From contig JBFWOE010000035.1 in the NCBI GenBank assembly GCA_050250695.1, forward strand, positions 1-22,937: a DNA stretch of 22,937 nt, given 5' to 3'. This DNA is from Ga0077527 sp050250695. GTDB lineage: Bacteria > Pseudomonadota > Gammaproteobacteria > Burkholderiales > SG8-41. The stretch's first letter is position 1; every line of letters starts with the position of its first letter. Positions 7,073-15,158 of this stretch are shown here, in pieces. Both the position numbers and the translations under genes were made by a program. Under the pieces are notes generated by a model that saw only the letters and a program-made list of their open reading frames with translations, did not search any database and had not been told where the DNA came from.

Positions 7073-7825
7073 ATGAGCGCAATCTTGACAGGCAAATCGG
7101 TGCTCGTGACCGGCGGCGCACGCCGTGTCGGCGCATCAATCAGCCGGCGCCTGCATGCCGCAGGCGCGAACGTGGTGGTGCATTACCGCAACGCCGCCGA
7201 TGATGCGCACGCGCTGCAGCAGGAACTGAACGACCTGCGTGCGCAGTCGGCGGCATTGCTGCGCGCGGATCTGCTGGCGCCGGGCGCGCTGCCGCAACTG
7301 GCCCGGGATGCGGTGGCGGCCTTCGGCCGGCTCGACGGGCTGGTCAACAACGCATCGAGCTTTTATGCAACCCCGATGGGCGCGATCGACGAGCGATCCT
7401 GGGAAGACCTGGTCGGTACCAACCTCAAGGCGCCGCTGTTTCTGGCACAGGCCGTTGCGACTGAATTGCGCAGGACCCAGGGAGCGGTTGTCAACATCAT
7501 CGACATCCATGCCGAACTGCCGATGAAGAACCATGTCGTCTACACCGCCGCGAAGGGCGGACTGCTGGCACTGACGCGGTCGCTGGCCCGTGAACTCGGG
7601 CCGCAGGTGCGTGTCAACGGCGTTTCGCCCGGAACCGTACTATGGCCGGAGGATCCGGCGTGGCAGAATGACATCGAGCGCCAGCGCATCGTCAACCAGA
7701 CCCTGCTCAAGCGCACCGGCGAACCCGGTGACATTGCCGCAGCCGTCGAATTTCTGCTGACCGCGCCGTACGTGACCGGCCAGGTGCTGGCCGTCGACGG
7801 CGGCCGCAGCATTGCCATGGCCTGA
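7073..7825 (+). CDS. Pteridine reductase (SDR family, FolM/PTR1-like)
   Basis: A 250-residue Rossmann-fold oxidoreductase. The cofactor loop TGGARRVG (13-20) has the arginine-rich form of NADPH-dependent pteridine reductases. The usual SDR serine is replaced by Asp144, followed by Tyr157 and Lys161, matching the D-Y-K triad and spacing of PTR1. VSPGTVLWPE is also typical of this subgroup. It should reduce dihydrobiopterin, dihydromonapterin or dihydrofolate; the exact substrate is not readable. ATG 7073 is chosen because the Rossmann fold begins directly after it; the open frame continues upstream to 6863 across the divergent gene. ttcA follows 4 bases after the stop. Confidence 0.85.
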   Translation: MSAILTGKSVLVTGGARRVGASISRRLHAAGANVVVHYRNAADDAHALQQELNDLRAQSAALLRADLLAPGALPQLARDAVAAFGRLDGLVNNASSFYATPMGAIDERSWEDLVGTNLKAPLFLAQAVATELRRTQGAVVNIIDIHAELPMKNHVVYTAAKGGLLALTRSLARELGPQVRVNGVSPGTVLWPEDPAWQNDIERQRIVNQTLLKRTGEPGDIAAAVEFLLTAPYVTGQVLAVDGGRSIAMA

Positions 7826-7829
7826 AATC

Positions 7830-8693
7830 ATGAATGACATCGCCATCAAACCCGTCGCCTTTGTAAAACCGAAGGCGGTCTACGAGTCGAACAAGCTGGT
7901 CAAGCGCCTGCGCCGCCAGGTCGGGCAGGCGATCGCCGATTTCGACATGATCGGCGAAGGCGACAAGGTGATGGTATGTCTGTCGGGCGGCAAGGACAGC
8001 TATGCGCTGCTCGACATCCTGCTCCATCTGCGCAGCCGCGCGCCCGTAATTTTCGACATCGTTGCGGTCAATCTTGACCAGAAACAGCCGGGGTTTCCGG
8101 AACATGTGCTGCCGGAATATTTAACGAAGCTGGGCGTGCCGTTCCGCATCGAGGAACAGGACACCTACAGCATCGTCAAGCGGGTGATACCCGAGGGCAA
8201 GACCATGTGTTCGCTGTGCTCGCGGCTGCGCCGCGGCGTGCTCTACCGGGTGGCGCAGGAGCTCGGGGCCACCAGGATCGCGCTCGGACATCACAGGGAT
8301 GACATACTGGAAACGTTTTTCCTGAACATGTTCTACGGCGGCAAGCTCAAGGCGATGCCGCCGAAGCTGGTTTCAGACGACGGCCGCAACGTGGTGATCC
8401 GCCCGCTGGCGTATTGCGAGGAGAGTGATCTCGAGGCGTTCGCGAAATTGCGGCAGTTTCCGATCATTCCCTGCACGCTGTGCGGCTCGCAGGAGACGCT
8501 CAAGCGCAAGGAAGTGAAGGCGATGTTGCGCGAATGGGAAAGAAAACACCCCGGTCGCGTCGAGACCCTGCTGACCAGCATCCAGAACATCAAACCTTCG
8601 CACCTGCTGGACCGCGGCCTGTTCGATTTCGGCGCGGTGCGTGCCGGGGGCTCGGCCGTCCCTGATGGTGACAGGGCTTTCGATCCCGAATAA
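7830..8693 (+). CDS. ttcA: tRNA 2-thiocytidine(32) synthetase TtcA
   Basis: A 287-residue PP-loop ATPase that thiolates C32 of certain tRNAs using an iron-sulfur cluster. The PP-loop SGGKDS is at 52-57. CSLC (C127, C130) and the later CTLCGSQ (C215, C218) supply the cluster cysteines known from the family. GHHRDD and ETFFLN are also conserved. ATG 7830 starts 4 bases after the pteridine reductase stop, so the two are likely one transcript, ended by the hairpin at 8696-8726. The C-terminal 20 or so residues are variable. Confidence 0.93.
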   Translation: MNDIAIKPVAFVKPKAVYESNKLVKRLRRQVGQAIADFDMIGEGDKVMVCLSGGKDSYALLDILLHLRSRAPVIFDIVAVNLDQKQPGFPEHVLPEYLTKLGVPFRIEEQDTYSIVKRVIPEGKTMCSLCSRLRRGVLYRVAQELGATRIALGHHRDDILETFFLNMFYGGKLKAMPPKLVSDDGRNVVIRPLAYCEESDLEAFAKLRQFPIIPCTLCGSQETLKRKEVKAMLREWERKHPGRVETLLTSIQNIKPSHLLDRGLFDFGAVRAGGSAVPDGDRAFDPE

Positions 8694-8695
8694 GA

Positions 8696-8726
8696 CGCGG
8701 GATTGCCGGGTCAACGCAATCCCGCG
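8696..8726. terminator. Hairpin terminator between convergent ttcA and Bug genes
   Basis: An 11-bp perfect inverted repeat, CGCGGGATTGC (8696-8706) and GCAATCCCGCG (8716-8726), encloses a 9-base loop. Only short T-containing tracts flank it (GGTTCT on the plus strand, GTCTTAT on the minus strand), so it could stop both transcripts but is not a textbook intrinsic terminator. Confidence 0.65.
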
Positions 8727-8733
8727 GACGGTT

Positions 8734-9711
8734 CTAGAAATCCGCCTTGATGCCGTAGGCCTTGACGGCCTTGCTCCAGCGTTCGATTTCCGAGCGCATG
8801 AACTTGTCAAACTGCTCAGGCGTTGTCGGCACCGGTTCGTAGCCGCGCGTGCGCAGCACTTCACCGGCCTTGCCGTCGAGAACCACGGTCACCGCCTTGT
8901 TGAGCCTGGCGATCGCGGACTTGGGCATGGCTGCAGGCCCCATCAGGCCGTACCATCCCGCGATCGTGAAGCCCTTGTAACCCTGTTCGGACAGGGTCGG
9001 CACCTCGGGCAGTTGCGGTGAACGCTTGGCGGTGGTCACGGCCAGCGGACGCAGCCTGCCTGCCTTGGCCTGTGGGATCGCTGCACCGGGACCCGAAAAC
9101 AGGGTTTGCACTTCGCCGCCCACCGCAGCAGCCACGGACGGCCCCGAGCCGCGGTACGGGATGTGGGTCAGCTTGATTTTCGCGGTCTGGAAAAACGCCT
9201 CCTGCGCGATGTGCGCGGTGACGTTGCCTGATCCGAAGTTCAGCGCCCCCGGCTTGCTCTGGGCGAGCTTGATGAATTCGGCGAGGGTGCGTGCCGGTAC
9301 GCTCGGATGCACCGACATGATATAGGGTTGTTCGATCAGCTGGCTGATGCCGGCGAAATCCCGGGCCACGTTGAAACTCAGCTTGGGCATCAGTGCGGGT
9401 GCCACGGCGGTGGCGCCGATTTCCGCGATGACCAGCGTGTAACCGTCGGGATTAGCCTGGGCGGCAATCGCGGTGCCGAGGCTGCCCTGGGCGCCGCCGC
9501 GATTGTCGATCAGGATCTGCTGGCCCAGCTCCGCACTGAGGCCGGGCTGCATGGTGCGCGAGACCAGGTCGGTGCCGCCACCCGGCGGGAACGGAACAAT
9601 CAGGCGGATGGGTTTGCTGGGATAGGCTTCGGCCTGTGCGAAGGCGACAGTCGACACGGCCAGCAACAGTACGGAAACAAGGGCGGTAGTGAAGCGGGTA
9701 AACGAACGCAT
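8734..9711 (-). CDS. Bug-family tripartite tricarboxylate transporter receptor
   Basis: A 325-residue periplasmic solute-binding protein. The signal peptide spans about residues 1-26 (hydrophobic ALVSVLLLAVSTVAFAQA), followed by the Bug opening YPSKPIRLIVPFPPGGGTD and later PDGYTLV. These proteins bind carboxylates or other small organic acids for TctAB-type transporters. No TctA or TctB gene is present here, so it is an orphan receptor, as is common in Burkholderiales-type genomes with many Bug paralogues. The ligand cannot be inferred. The ribosome binding site GAGGA lies 7 bases before the ATG and is partly inside a hairpin (9721-9757). Confidence 0.9.
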   Translation of the reverse strand: MRSFTRFTTALVSVLLLAVSTVAFAQAEAYPSKPIRLIVPFPPGGGTDLVSRTMQPGLSAELGQQILIDNRGGAQGSLGTAIAAQANPDGYTLVIAEIGATAVAPALMPKLSFNVARDFAGISQLIEQPYIMSVHPSVPARTLAEFIKLAQSKPGALNFGSGNVTAHIAQEAFFQTAKIKLTHIPYRGSGPSVAAAVGGEVQTLFSGPGAAIPQAKAGRLRPLAVTTAKRSPQLPEVPTLSEQGYKGFTIAGWYGLMGPAAMPKSAIARLNKAVTVVLDGKAGEVLRTRGYEPVPTTPEQFDKFMRSEIERWSKAVKAYGIKADF

Positions 9712-9720
9712 GAAGAGTTC

Positions 9721-9757
9721 CTCGTGGTTTTGATTTTAGCCGCAACATTACCACGAG
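9721..9757 (-). promoter_or_regulatory. Leader hairpin touching the Bug gene's RBS
   Basis: A perfect 8-bp inverted repeat, CTCGTGGT (9721-9728) and ACCACGAG (9750-9757), with a 21-base loop. In the minus-strand transcript the 3' arm contains the first three bases of the GAGGA ribosome binding site. It could modulate translation or be a protein-binding site; no function is shown. Confidence 0.4.
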
Positions 9758-9798
9758 TTTTCGACTGGCCATGACCCGGAGTCGTGTTCGGCTCGAAA

Positions 9799-9813
9799 TT
9801 AAAATTATTTTAA
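9799..9813. promoter_or_regulatory. AT-rich palindrome in the divergent Bug/HTH-aminotransferase region
   Basis: TTAAAAT-T-ATTTTAA is a perfect 7-bp inverted repeat between the two divergent genes, about 40 bases upstream of the rightward promoter. It may be an operator, possibly for the HTH domain encoded just downstream; this is inference from position only. Confidence 0.4.
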
Positions 9814-9851
9814 AATCAATTGGTTATGATTGTTGCGGTGTAGGGTAAGAC

Positions 9852-9880
9852 TTGTCAAATTTATTTTGTCATGATAAATT
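9852..9880 (+). promoter_or_regulatory. Promoter for the HTH-aminotransferase gene
   Basis: TTGTCA (9852-9857), a 17-base spacer, then TAAATT (9875-9880). Transcription would start near 9887, giving a leader of about 32 bases before ATG 9919. The position and the AT-rich setting support it. Confidence 0.5.
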
Positions 9881-9918
9881 TCGATCCGTCTTGAACCTCG
9901 GCTCTTAACGGAACCCGC

Positions 9919-11442
9919 ATGAATTGCGCAGAACGCCTCGTGGACATTTTCGGCAGCCAGGCCGAAGTCGCGCGCCGATTCCGTCTCGATCGCGCGGTGG
10001 TCAACCACTGGGTCAAATCAGGGTACGTGCCCGCGCGCTGGGCGATGGAAGTCGAGCAGGTTACCGGCGGCAGCATCGCCGCCGTCGACGTGCTCAACGA
10101 AGCGACCACGCGCAAGCCGTTGCGGCTGAAATCCCGGCCCGACGGAGAGAATTTTTTCGCCAACGCCTTAGCAGGGAGTGAATTCACCATGGACAAGTAC
10201 GCGCCGAGCAAGCGCATCAACTCGTTTCACCCGCCGCAACGCACGCTGATGGGGCCCGGTCCGACGGAGATCCATCCGCGCGTGCTGACCACCATGAGCC
10301 AGCCGGCGATCGGTTATCTCGACCCGGTGTTCGTCGAGATGATGGAGGAGCTGAAGTCGCTGCTGCGTTACGCCTACCAGACGAAAAATCCGCTGACCTT
10401 CCCTATTTCGGGTCCGGGGTCGGTGGGCATGGAGTACTGTTTCGTCAACATGGTGAAGCCCGGTGACAAGGTCATCGTCTGCCGCAACGGCGTGTTCGGC
10501 GGCCGCATGATCGAGAACGTCGAGCGTGCCGGCGGCATCCCGGTGGTGGTCGAGCACGAGTGGGGCCATCCCGTTGATCCGCAGAAACTGGAAGACGCGC
10601 TGAAAAAGAATCCCGATGTCCGCGTCGTCGCCTTCGTGCATGCCGAAACCTCCACCGGCGTGCTGTCGGACGCCAAGACCCTGGTCGAAGTCGCGCACAA
10701 GCATGACGCGCTGACCATCGTTGATACCGTGACCTCCCTCGGCGGCTCGCCGGTGCTGGTCGACGAGTGGAAAATCGATGCCGCCTACTCCGCCAGCCAG
10801 AAATGCCTGTCGTGCACGCCGGGCCTCTCGCCGGTGACCTTCTCCGAGCGCGTGGTCGACTACGTCAAGGCGCGCAAGGACAAGATCCACTCCTGGTTCA
10901 TGGACATGAACCTGCTGCTCGGCTACTGGGGCGAGACCACCCGCACCTACCACCACACTGCGCCGACCAACTCGCTGTTCGCGCTGCACGAGGCGCTGCT
11001 GCTGATCCGCGAGGAAGGCCTTGAAAACGCCTGGGCGCGTGTCAACCGCCACCACACCGCGCTGAAGGCCGGCCTTGAAGGCATGGGCCTGAAGTTCCTG
11101 GTCAAGGAGGGCTACCAGATCCCGCAGATGAACGCGGTGCTGTGCCCGGAAGGCGTCAACGAAGCCGAAGTGCGCAAGACGCTGCTGTCGGAATTCGGCC
11201 TCGAAATCGGCGCCGGCCTCGGACCGCTCGCCGGCAAGATCTGGCGCTTCGGCCTGATGGGCTACTCCTGCCGTCCGGACAACGTCATGCTCTGCCTGTC
11301 GGCGCTGGGTTCGGTGCTCGAGGACATGGGGCATGCCGTGCACGTCGGTGATGCCGAGGCTGCCGCGCATGCCGCTTACGCGTCAATGCATGCGACCGCG
11401 GCACAGGCGAAAAAACGCAAGGCTCCGGCAAAAGCGGCCTAA
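9919..11442 (+). CDS. HTH domain fused in frame to a class V (alanine/serine-glyoxylate) aminotransferase
   Basis: The open frame codes 507 residues without a stop. Residues 1-60 look like a small Cro/YdaS-type helix-turn-helix (SQAEVARRFRLDRAVVNHWV, then KSGYVPARWAMEVE). A 30-residue linker follows. From Met91 (base 10189) the sequence is a class V PLP aminotransferase of the alanine-glyoxylate/serine-glyoxylate group: LMGPGPTEIHPRV, SGPGSVGMEYCF, cofactor-contacting D269 in IVDTVTSLGG, and Schiff-base lysine K295 in SASQKCLSC. The C-terminus ends in a Lys/Ala-rich tail. Usual family length is about 390-420, which equals the part after Met91 (417 residues). AGGGAG (10173-10178) lies 10 bases before that ATG, so the enzyme may also be made from an internal start. 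Either a true regulator-enzyme fusion or two overlapping products are possible. The substrate pair is not decidable from sequence. Confidence 0.8.
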   Translation: MNCAERLVDIFGSQAEVARRFRLDRAVVNHWVKSGYVPARWAMEVEQVTGGSIAAVDVLNEATTRKPLRLKSRPDGENFFANALAGSEFTMDKYAPSKRINSFHPPQRTLMGPGPTEIHPRVLTTMSQPAIGYLDPVFVEMMEELKSLLRYAYQTKNPLTFPISGPGSVGMEYCFVNMVKPGDKVIVCRNGVFGGRMIENVERAGGIPVVVEHEWGHPVDPQKLEDALKKNPDVRVVAFVHAETSTGVLSDAKTLVEVAHKHDALTIVDTVTSLGGSPVLVDEWKIDAAYSASQKCLSCTPGLSPVTFSERVVDYVKARKDKIHSWFMDMNLLLGYWGETTRTYHHTAPTNSLFALHEALLLIREEGLENAWARVNRHHTALKAGLEGMGLKFLVKEGYQIPQMNAVLCPEGVNEAEVRKTLLSEFGLEIGAGLGPLAGKIWRFGLMGYSCRPDNVMLCLSALGSVLEDMGHAVHVGDAEAAAHAAYASMHATAAQAKKRKAPAKAA

Positions 11443-11459
11443 TCCGCAACGCCAAATGC

Positions 11460-11487
11460 AAAAAAGCCGCCTGTGGGCGGCTTTTTT
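11460..11487. terminator. Bidirectional intrinsic terminator
   Basis: The stem GCCGCC (11466-11471) and GGCGGC (11476-11481) has a TGTG loop, with six A on the left and six T on the right. It can end the plus-strand aminotransferase transcript and the minus-strand mgtE transcript, whose stop lies at 11502. Confidence 0.93.
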
Positions 11488-11501
11488 GCCGTACGAATCC
11501 C

Positions 11502-12743
11502 TCAGATCAGCAGCGCGGCCAGGCCCAGCAACAGGCCCATGCTGACCACGTCGGTAGCCGTGGTCAGGAAAATGCTGGAAGCCGTCGCCGGGTCGAAACC
11601 GAATCGTTTCAGCGTCAGCGGCACCATTGCCCCGGAAATGCCGCTGGCCACGCAACTGCCGACCAGCGCGATCCACACCACAATGCTCAACAGCAGGGCA
11701 TTGGGATTGTTCTGGTAGGTGGCGACGATAAACATGCCCAGCGCTGCAACGATACCCGTGAAGGCCCCGTTCAGCGCGCCCAGCGACGCTTCCTTCATCA
11801 CCAGTGCACGTTCCGCGCCGGGTTTGAGTTCGCCCAGCGTCATCCCGCGCAGCGTGACAGCCAGCGCCTGGCAGCCGGTGTTGCCTGATTGTCCGGCGAG
11901 CACCGGCAGGAACAGTGCGAGTATCACCAGGCGATCCACCGTGTCCTGGAATATCGCGACCACTGCGCCGGCGACAAAGGCGGTGGCGAGGTTGATCTGC
12001 AGCCAGGGATGGCGGAACCTGAAGCTGGTCTTCAGCGGGGTCGCCAGCCGTTCTTCCTTTTCGACACCGACCAGGCTACCGACCTGGGCGGTGATCTCGA
12101 AGGCCTGCTCCTCGAACATGGTCTGGCCGCGCACCAGTCCGAGCAGCTTGCCGTTGCCGTCGCAGACCGGATAAGCGGGGTAGTGCCTGTCGAGCACCAG
12201 TTTCATCGCATCGGACAATGCAAGGCCGGGCGTCAGGAAAAACGCATTGCGCAGCATGATCGATTCCAGCGATACCTGTTCGTCGGCAAACAGCAGGTCG
12301 CGCATGGTGATGATGCCCAGCAGCTTGCCGGTGCCGTCGGTGACATAGCCATAGGTGATGAACGCGGTGCGCACCATGGGGCGCAGTTGTTCTATCGTGT
12401 CCCGCACGCGCATGTCCGGGCGGAACACCGCGCGCGCCGGCTCCATCATGCGGCCGATGCTGCCTTCACCGTACTGCTGGTTCAGCTGCCATTGCGCCAC
12501 GATTTCCGGCGCAACCGCGTGCTGGATGCCGTCGACCAGTCCGCCAGGCAGTTCGGCGATGATGTCGGCAGTCAGCGCGGGATTGAGGTCCTGCAGCACT
12601 TCGGCGATCAGTGTCGCAGGGTACTCTGCGAGCAGGGCCGCCGCTTCACCGGGAGCGCGCGCCTTGGCTTCCTGTGCCAGGCTGCGCCGGTCAAGTTCGG
12701 GTGCTGCGGAAAGTGTGTTCGGATCAGTCGGCACGATGAGCAT
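11502..12743 (-). CDS. mgtE: MgtE-family magnesium transporter
   Basis: A 413-residue protein with the MgtE order: a cytosolic N-terminal helical domain (about 1-105), a pair of CBS domains (about 108-235, VTDGTGKLLGIITMRDLL then PVCDGNGKLLGLVRG), and a C-terminal five-helix membrane domain (about 260-412). PVLAGQSGNTGCQALAV and DPATASSIFLTTATDVVS are pore-domain signatures. The N domain and CBS pair act as the magnesium-sensing gate in characterised MgtE. The protein is on the short side for the family, mainly in the N domain. ATG 12743 has a G-rich element directly against it; GTG 12734 (residue 4) has that GGGG at a better 9-base spacing and may be the true start. metF is upstream on the same strand. 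Confidence 0.9.
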   Translation of the reverse strand: MLIVPTDPNTLSAAPELDRRSLAQEAKARAPGEAAALLAEYPATLIAEVLQDLNPALTADIIAELPGGLVDGIQHAVAPEIVAQWQLNQQYGEGSIGRMMEPARAVFRPDMRVRDTIEQLRPMVRTAFITYGYVTDGTGKLLGIITMRDLLFADEQVSLESIMLRNAFFLTPGLALSDAMKLVLDRHYPAYPVCDGNGKLLGLVRGQTMFEEQAFEITAQVGSLVGVEKEERLATPLKTSFRFRHPWLQINLATAFVAGAVVAIFQDTVDRLVILALFLPVLAGQSGNTGCQALAVTLRGMTLGELKPGAERALVMKEASLGALNGAFTGIVAALGMFIVATYQNNPNALLLSIVVWIALVGSCVASGISGAMVPLTLKRFGFDPATASSIFLTTATDVVSMGLLLGLAALLI

Positions 12744-12781
12744 CCCCAGTTGGGCATCCGGCGCCGGTGCGCCAGATGCAG

Positions 12782-12804
12782 AGTATAGTGACCGGCAAGC
12801 CGGT
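12782..12804 (-). promoter_or_regulatory. Possible mgtE promoter with palindrome
   Basis: TATACT on the minus strand (12782-12787) is a good -10 box 38 bases before ATG 12743. The palindrome ACCGGC-AA-GCCGGT (12791-12804) fills the spacer, and no good -35 is visible. The palindrome could be an operator or a weak metF terminator without a T-tract. Confidence 0.35.
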
Positions 12805-12826
12805 TGGGTGCCTCCGCCGCCGGCTG

Positions 12827-13672
12827 TTACAGACCCAGGCGTTGCCAGATCGTGCTGGTGAGTCCGGCCTGGTTCATGGTGTAGAAGTGCAGGCCGGGCG
12901 CTCCTGCCGACAGCAGGTCGTCACACAGCCGTGTCACCACGTCGAGCCCGAAGGCGCGGATCGCGGCGCTGTCGTCGCCATAACCTTCCAGTTTGCGGCG
13001 CATCCAGCGCGGAATTTCCGCACCGCAGGCGTCCGAAAAGCGTGCAAGCTGCGAAAACCGCCCGATCGGCATGATGCCCGGCACGATCGGAATGTTGACG
13101 CCCATCGCTTCGCACTCATCGACGAAGTTGAAGTAGGCGTCGGCATTGTAGAAATACTGGGTGATCGCCGAATTCGCGCCGGCTTCCACCTTGCGCCTGA
13201 AATTCAGCAGATCCTCCTGGGCATTTCTCGCCTGCGGGTGGTATTCGGGATAGGCCGCCACCTCGATCATGAAGTGGTTGCCGAACTCACCACGGATGAA
13301 TGACACCAGTTCGTTGGCATAGCGGAATTCGCCGGCGGCGGCCAGTCCCGAGGGCAGGTCTCCGCGCAACGCCACCAGGTGAGTGATGCCGTTGTCCTTG
13401 TAGCGCTGCAGCATCTCGCGCACGCTGTCGCGGGTCGAAGCGACACAGGAGATATGCGGAGCGGCTGCGTGCCCCTGTGCGCGGATATCGAGCACGGTAT
13501 CCAGCGTGCGCTCGCGCGTCGAGCCCCCGGCGCCGAAGGTGACCGAAAAGAACTTGGGCTTCAGCTGCGCCAGTTGCTGCGTGGTGGCGCGCAGTTTCTC
13601 GACGCCCTCCGGCGTGTTGGGCGGGAAGAACTCGAAACTGAACGTCCGGGCAAATTTTTTCTGGGATTCCAT
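12827..13672 (-). CDS. metF: 5,10-methylenetetrahydrofolate reductase
   Basis: A 281-residue FAD enzyme that reduces methylene-THF to 5-methyl-THF, the methyl donor for methionine synthesis. It has the family opening FSFEFFPP (11-18), KPKFFSVTFGAGGSTR, the HLVALRGD segment, and a tail ending in the expected LHFYTMNQ. Length matches the bacterial enzyme. The ATG at 13672 lies 61 bases downstream of ahcY on the same strand with no terminator between, so metF is probably in the same SAH-controlled transcript. Together they link SAH removal to remethylation of the homocysteine produced. Confidence 0.93.
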   Translation of the reverse strand: MESQKKFARTFSFEFFPPNTPEGVEKLRATTQQLAQLKPKFFSVTFGAGGSTRERTLDTVLDIRAQGHAAAPHISCVASTRDSVREMLQRYKDNGITHLVALRGDLPSGLAAAGEFRYANELVSFIRGEFGNHFMIEVAAYPEYHPQARNAQEDLLNFRRKVEAGANSAITQYFYNADAYFNFVDECEAMGVNIPIVPGIMPIGRFSQLARFSDACGAEIPRWMRRKLEGYGDDSAAIRAFGLDVVTRLCDDLLSAGAPGLHFYTMNQAGLTSTIWQRLGL

Positions 13673-13733
13673 GGCAAGGGCCCCGGCCGGGTATTGCAGC
13701 GGATTCTACTCCCGGTCGGGACGTTTTCCCCGG

Positions 13734-15137
13734 TCAGTAGCGATAGTGATCAGGCTTGAACGGCCCGTCGACTTTCAGTTGCAGGTAGTCGCACTGCTTT
13801 TCGTTGAGCGTGGTCAGCTCGACCCCGAGTTTCTTCAGGTGCAGACGCGCGACCTTCTCATCAAGGTGTTTCGGCAGCACGTAGACCTTGTTTTCGTACT
13901 TGTCGCCCTGCGTGTACAGCTCGAGTTGCGCCAGCGTCTGGTTGGTGAAGGAATTCGACATCACGAACGACGGGTGGCCGGTGCCGCAACCAAGGTTCAC
14001 CAGGCGGCCTTCGGCGAGGATGATCAGCCGCTTGCCGTCGGGGAAGATCACGTGGTCGACCTGCGGCTTGATGTTCTCCCACTTGTACTTTTTCAGCGCC
14101 GCGATTTCGATTTCCGAATCGAAATGGCCGATGTTGCAGACGATGGAGTTGTGCTTCATCCGCTTCATGTGGTCGTGGGTGATCACGCCGAGGTTGCCGG
14201 TGGCGGTGACAAAAATGTCGGCCTTGTCGGCGGCGTATTCCATGGTGACCACGCGAAAACCTTCCATCGCCGCCTGCAGCGCGCAGATCGGGTCGATCTC
14301 GGTGACCCACACCTGCGCCGACAGCGCGCGCAGCGCTTCCGCGCTGCCCTTGCCGACGTCACCGTAACCGCAGACCACGGCAACCTTGCCGGCGACCATC
14401 ACGTCGGTGGCGCGCTTGATGGCGTCGACCAGCGATTCACGGCAGCCGTAGAGGTTGTCGAACTTCGATTTGGTGACCGAGTCGTTGACGTTGATCGCGG
14501 GGAACGGCAGGCGGCCTTCCTTTTCCATCTGGTAGAGCCGATGCACGCCGGTGGTGGTTTCTTCGGTGACGCCCTTGATGTTTTTCTCGATCTTCGAGTA
14601 GAAGCCGGGTTTTTCCTTCAGCGTCTTGCGCATCGCCGCGAACAGCACCACTTCTTCCTCGTTCGTGCCCTGTGGCGGTTGTGTCTTGTTGCGTTCGTGC
14701 TGCGCACCCAGCGTCACCAGCAGCGTGGCGTCGCCGCCGTCGTCGAGGATCATGTTCGGCGTGCCGCCGTCCGACCATTCGAGAATGCGGTGGGTGTAAT
14801 CCCAGTAGTCCTCCAGCGTTTCACCCTTGTAGGCGAAAATGGGGATGCCGCGCGCGGCGATTGCCGCCGCGGCGTGATCCTGGGTCGAGAAAATGTTGCA
14901 CGAGGCCCAACGGATGTCGGCGCCGAGGTCGGCCAGCGTCTCGATCAGCACCGCGGTCTGGATGGTCATGTGCAGCGAGCCGGCGATGCGCGCGCCTTTC
15001 AGCGGCTGCTTGCCCCTGTATTCCTCGCGGATTGCCATCAGGCCGGGCATCTCGGTTTCGGCGATGGCGATTTCCTTGCGGCCGAAATCGGCCAGTTTGA
15101 TGTCGGCGACTTTGTAGTCGGTGGCTTTCGCGTTCAT
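13734..15137 (-). CDS. ahcY: S-adenosylhomocysteine hydrolase
   Basis: A 467-residue NAD-dependent enzyme that splits SAH to adenosine and homocysteine, removing the product inhibitor of methyltransferases. The NAD-binding GYGDVGKG is at 257-264, SCNIFSTQDHAAAAIA at about 79-94, and the C-terminus is the typical KPDHYRY. It has the roughly 40-residue insert (around 145-185) of the long bacterial form. ATG 15137 is preferred over the longer frame to 15248, because the extra part is the riboswitch and AGGAG (15146-15150, minus strand) sits 8 bases before the ATG. Two SAH aptamers and a terminator precede it. Confidence 0.96.
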   Translation of the reverse strand: MNAKATDYKVADIKLADFGRKEIAIAETEMPGLMAIREEYRGKQPLKGARIAGSLHMTIQTAVLIETLADLGADIRWASCNIFSTQDHAAAAIAARGIPIFAYKGETLEDYWDYTHRILEWSDGGTPNMILDDGGDATLLVTLGAQHERNKTQPPQGTNEEEVVLFAAMRKTLKEKPGFYSKIEKNIKGVTEETTTGVHRLYQMEKEGRLPFPAINVNDSVTKSKFDNLYGCRESLVDAIKRATDVMVAGKVAVVCGYGDVGKGSAEALRALSAQVWVTEIDPICALQAAMEGFRVVTMEYAADKADIFVTATGNLGVITHDHMKRMKHNSIVCNIGHFDSEIEIAALKKYKWENIKPQVDHVIFPDGKRLIILAEGRLVNLGCGTGHPSFVMSNSFTNQTLAQLELYTQGDKYENKVYVLPKHLDEKVARLHLKKLGVELTTLNEKQCDYLQLKVDGPFKPDHYRY

Positions 15138-15158
15138 TGTTGCAACTCCTGAATGTGT

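Noticed and set aside
10168..11370. A 400-codon minus-strand open frame opposite the aminotransferase
   Set aside because: It is His/Arg/Gln-rich shadow coding with no domain, lying over a well-supported enzyme.
13506..15152. A 548-codon plus-strand open frame opposite ahcY
   Set aside because: It is antisense to a certain gene, has no recognisable domain, and its length is explained by high GC and the codon bias of ahcY.
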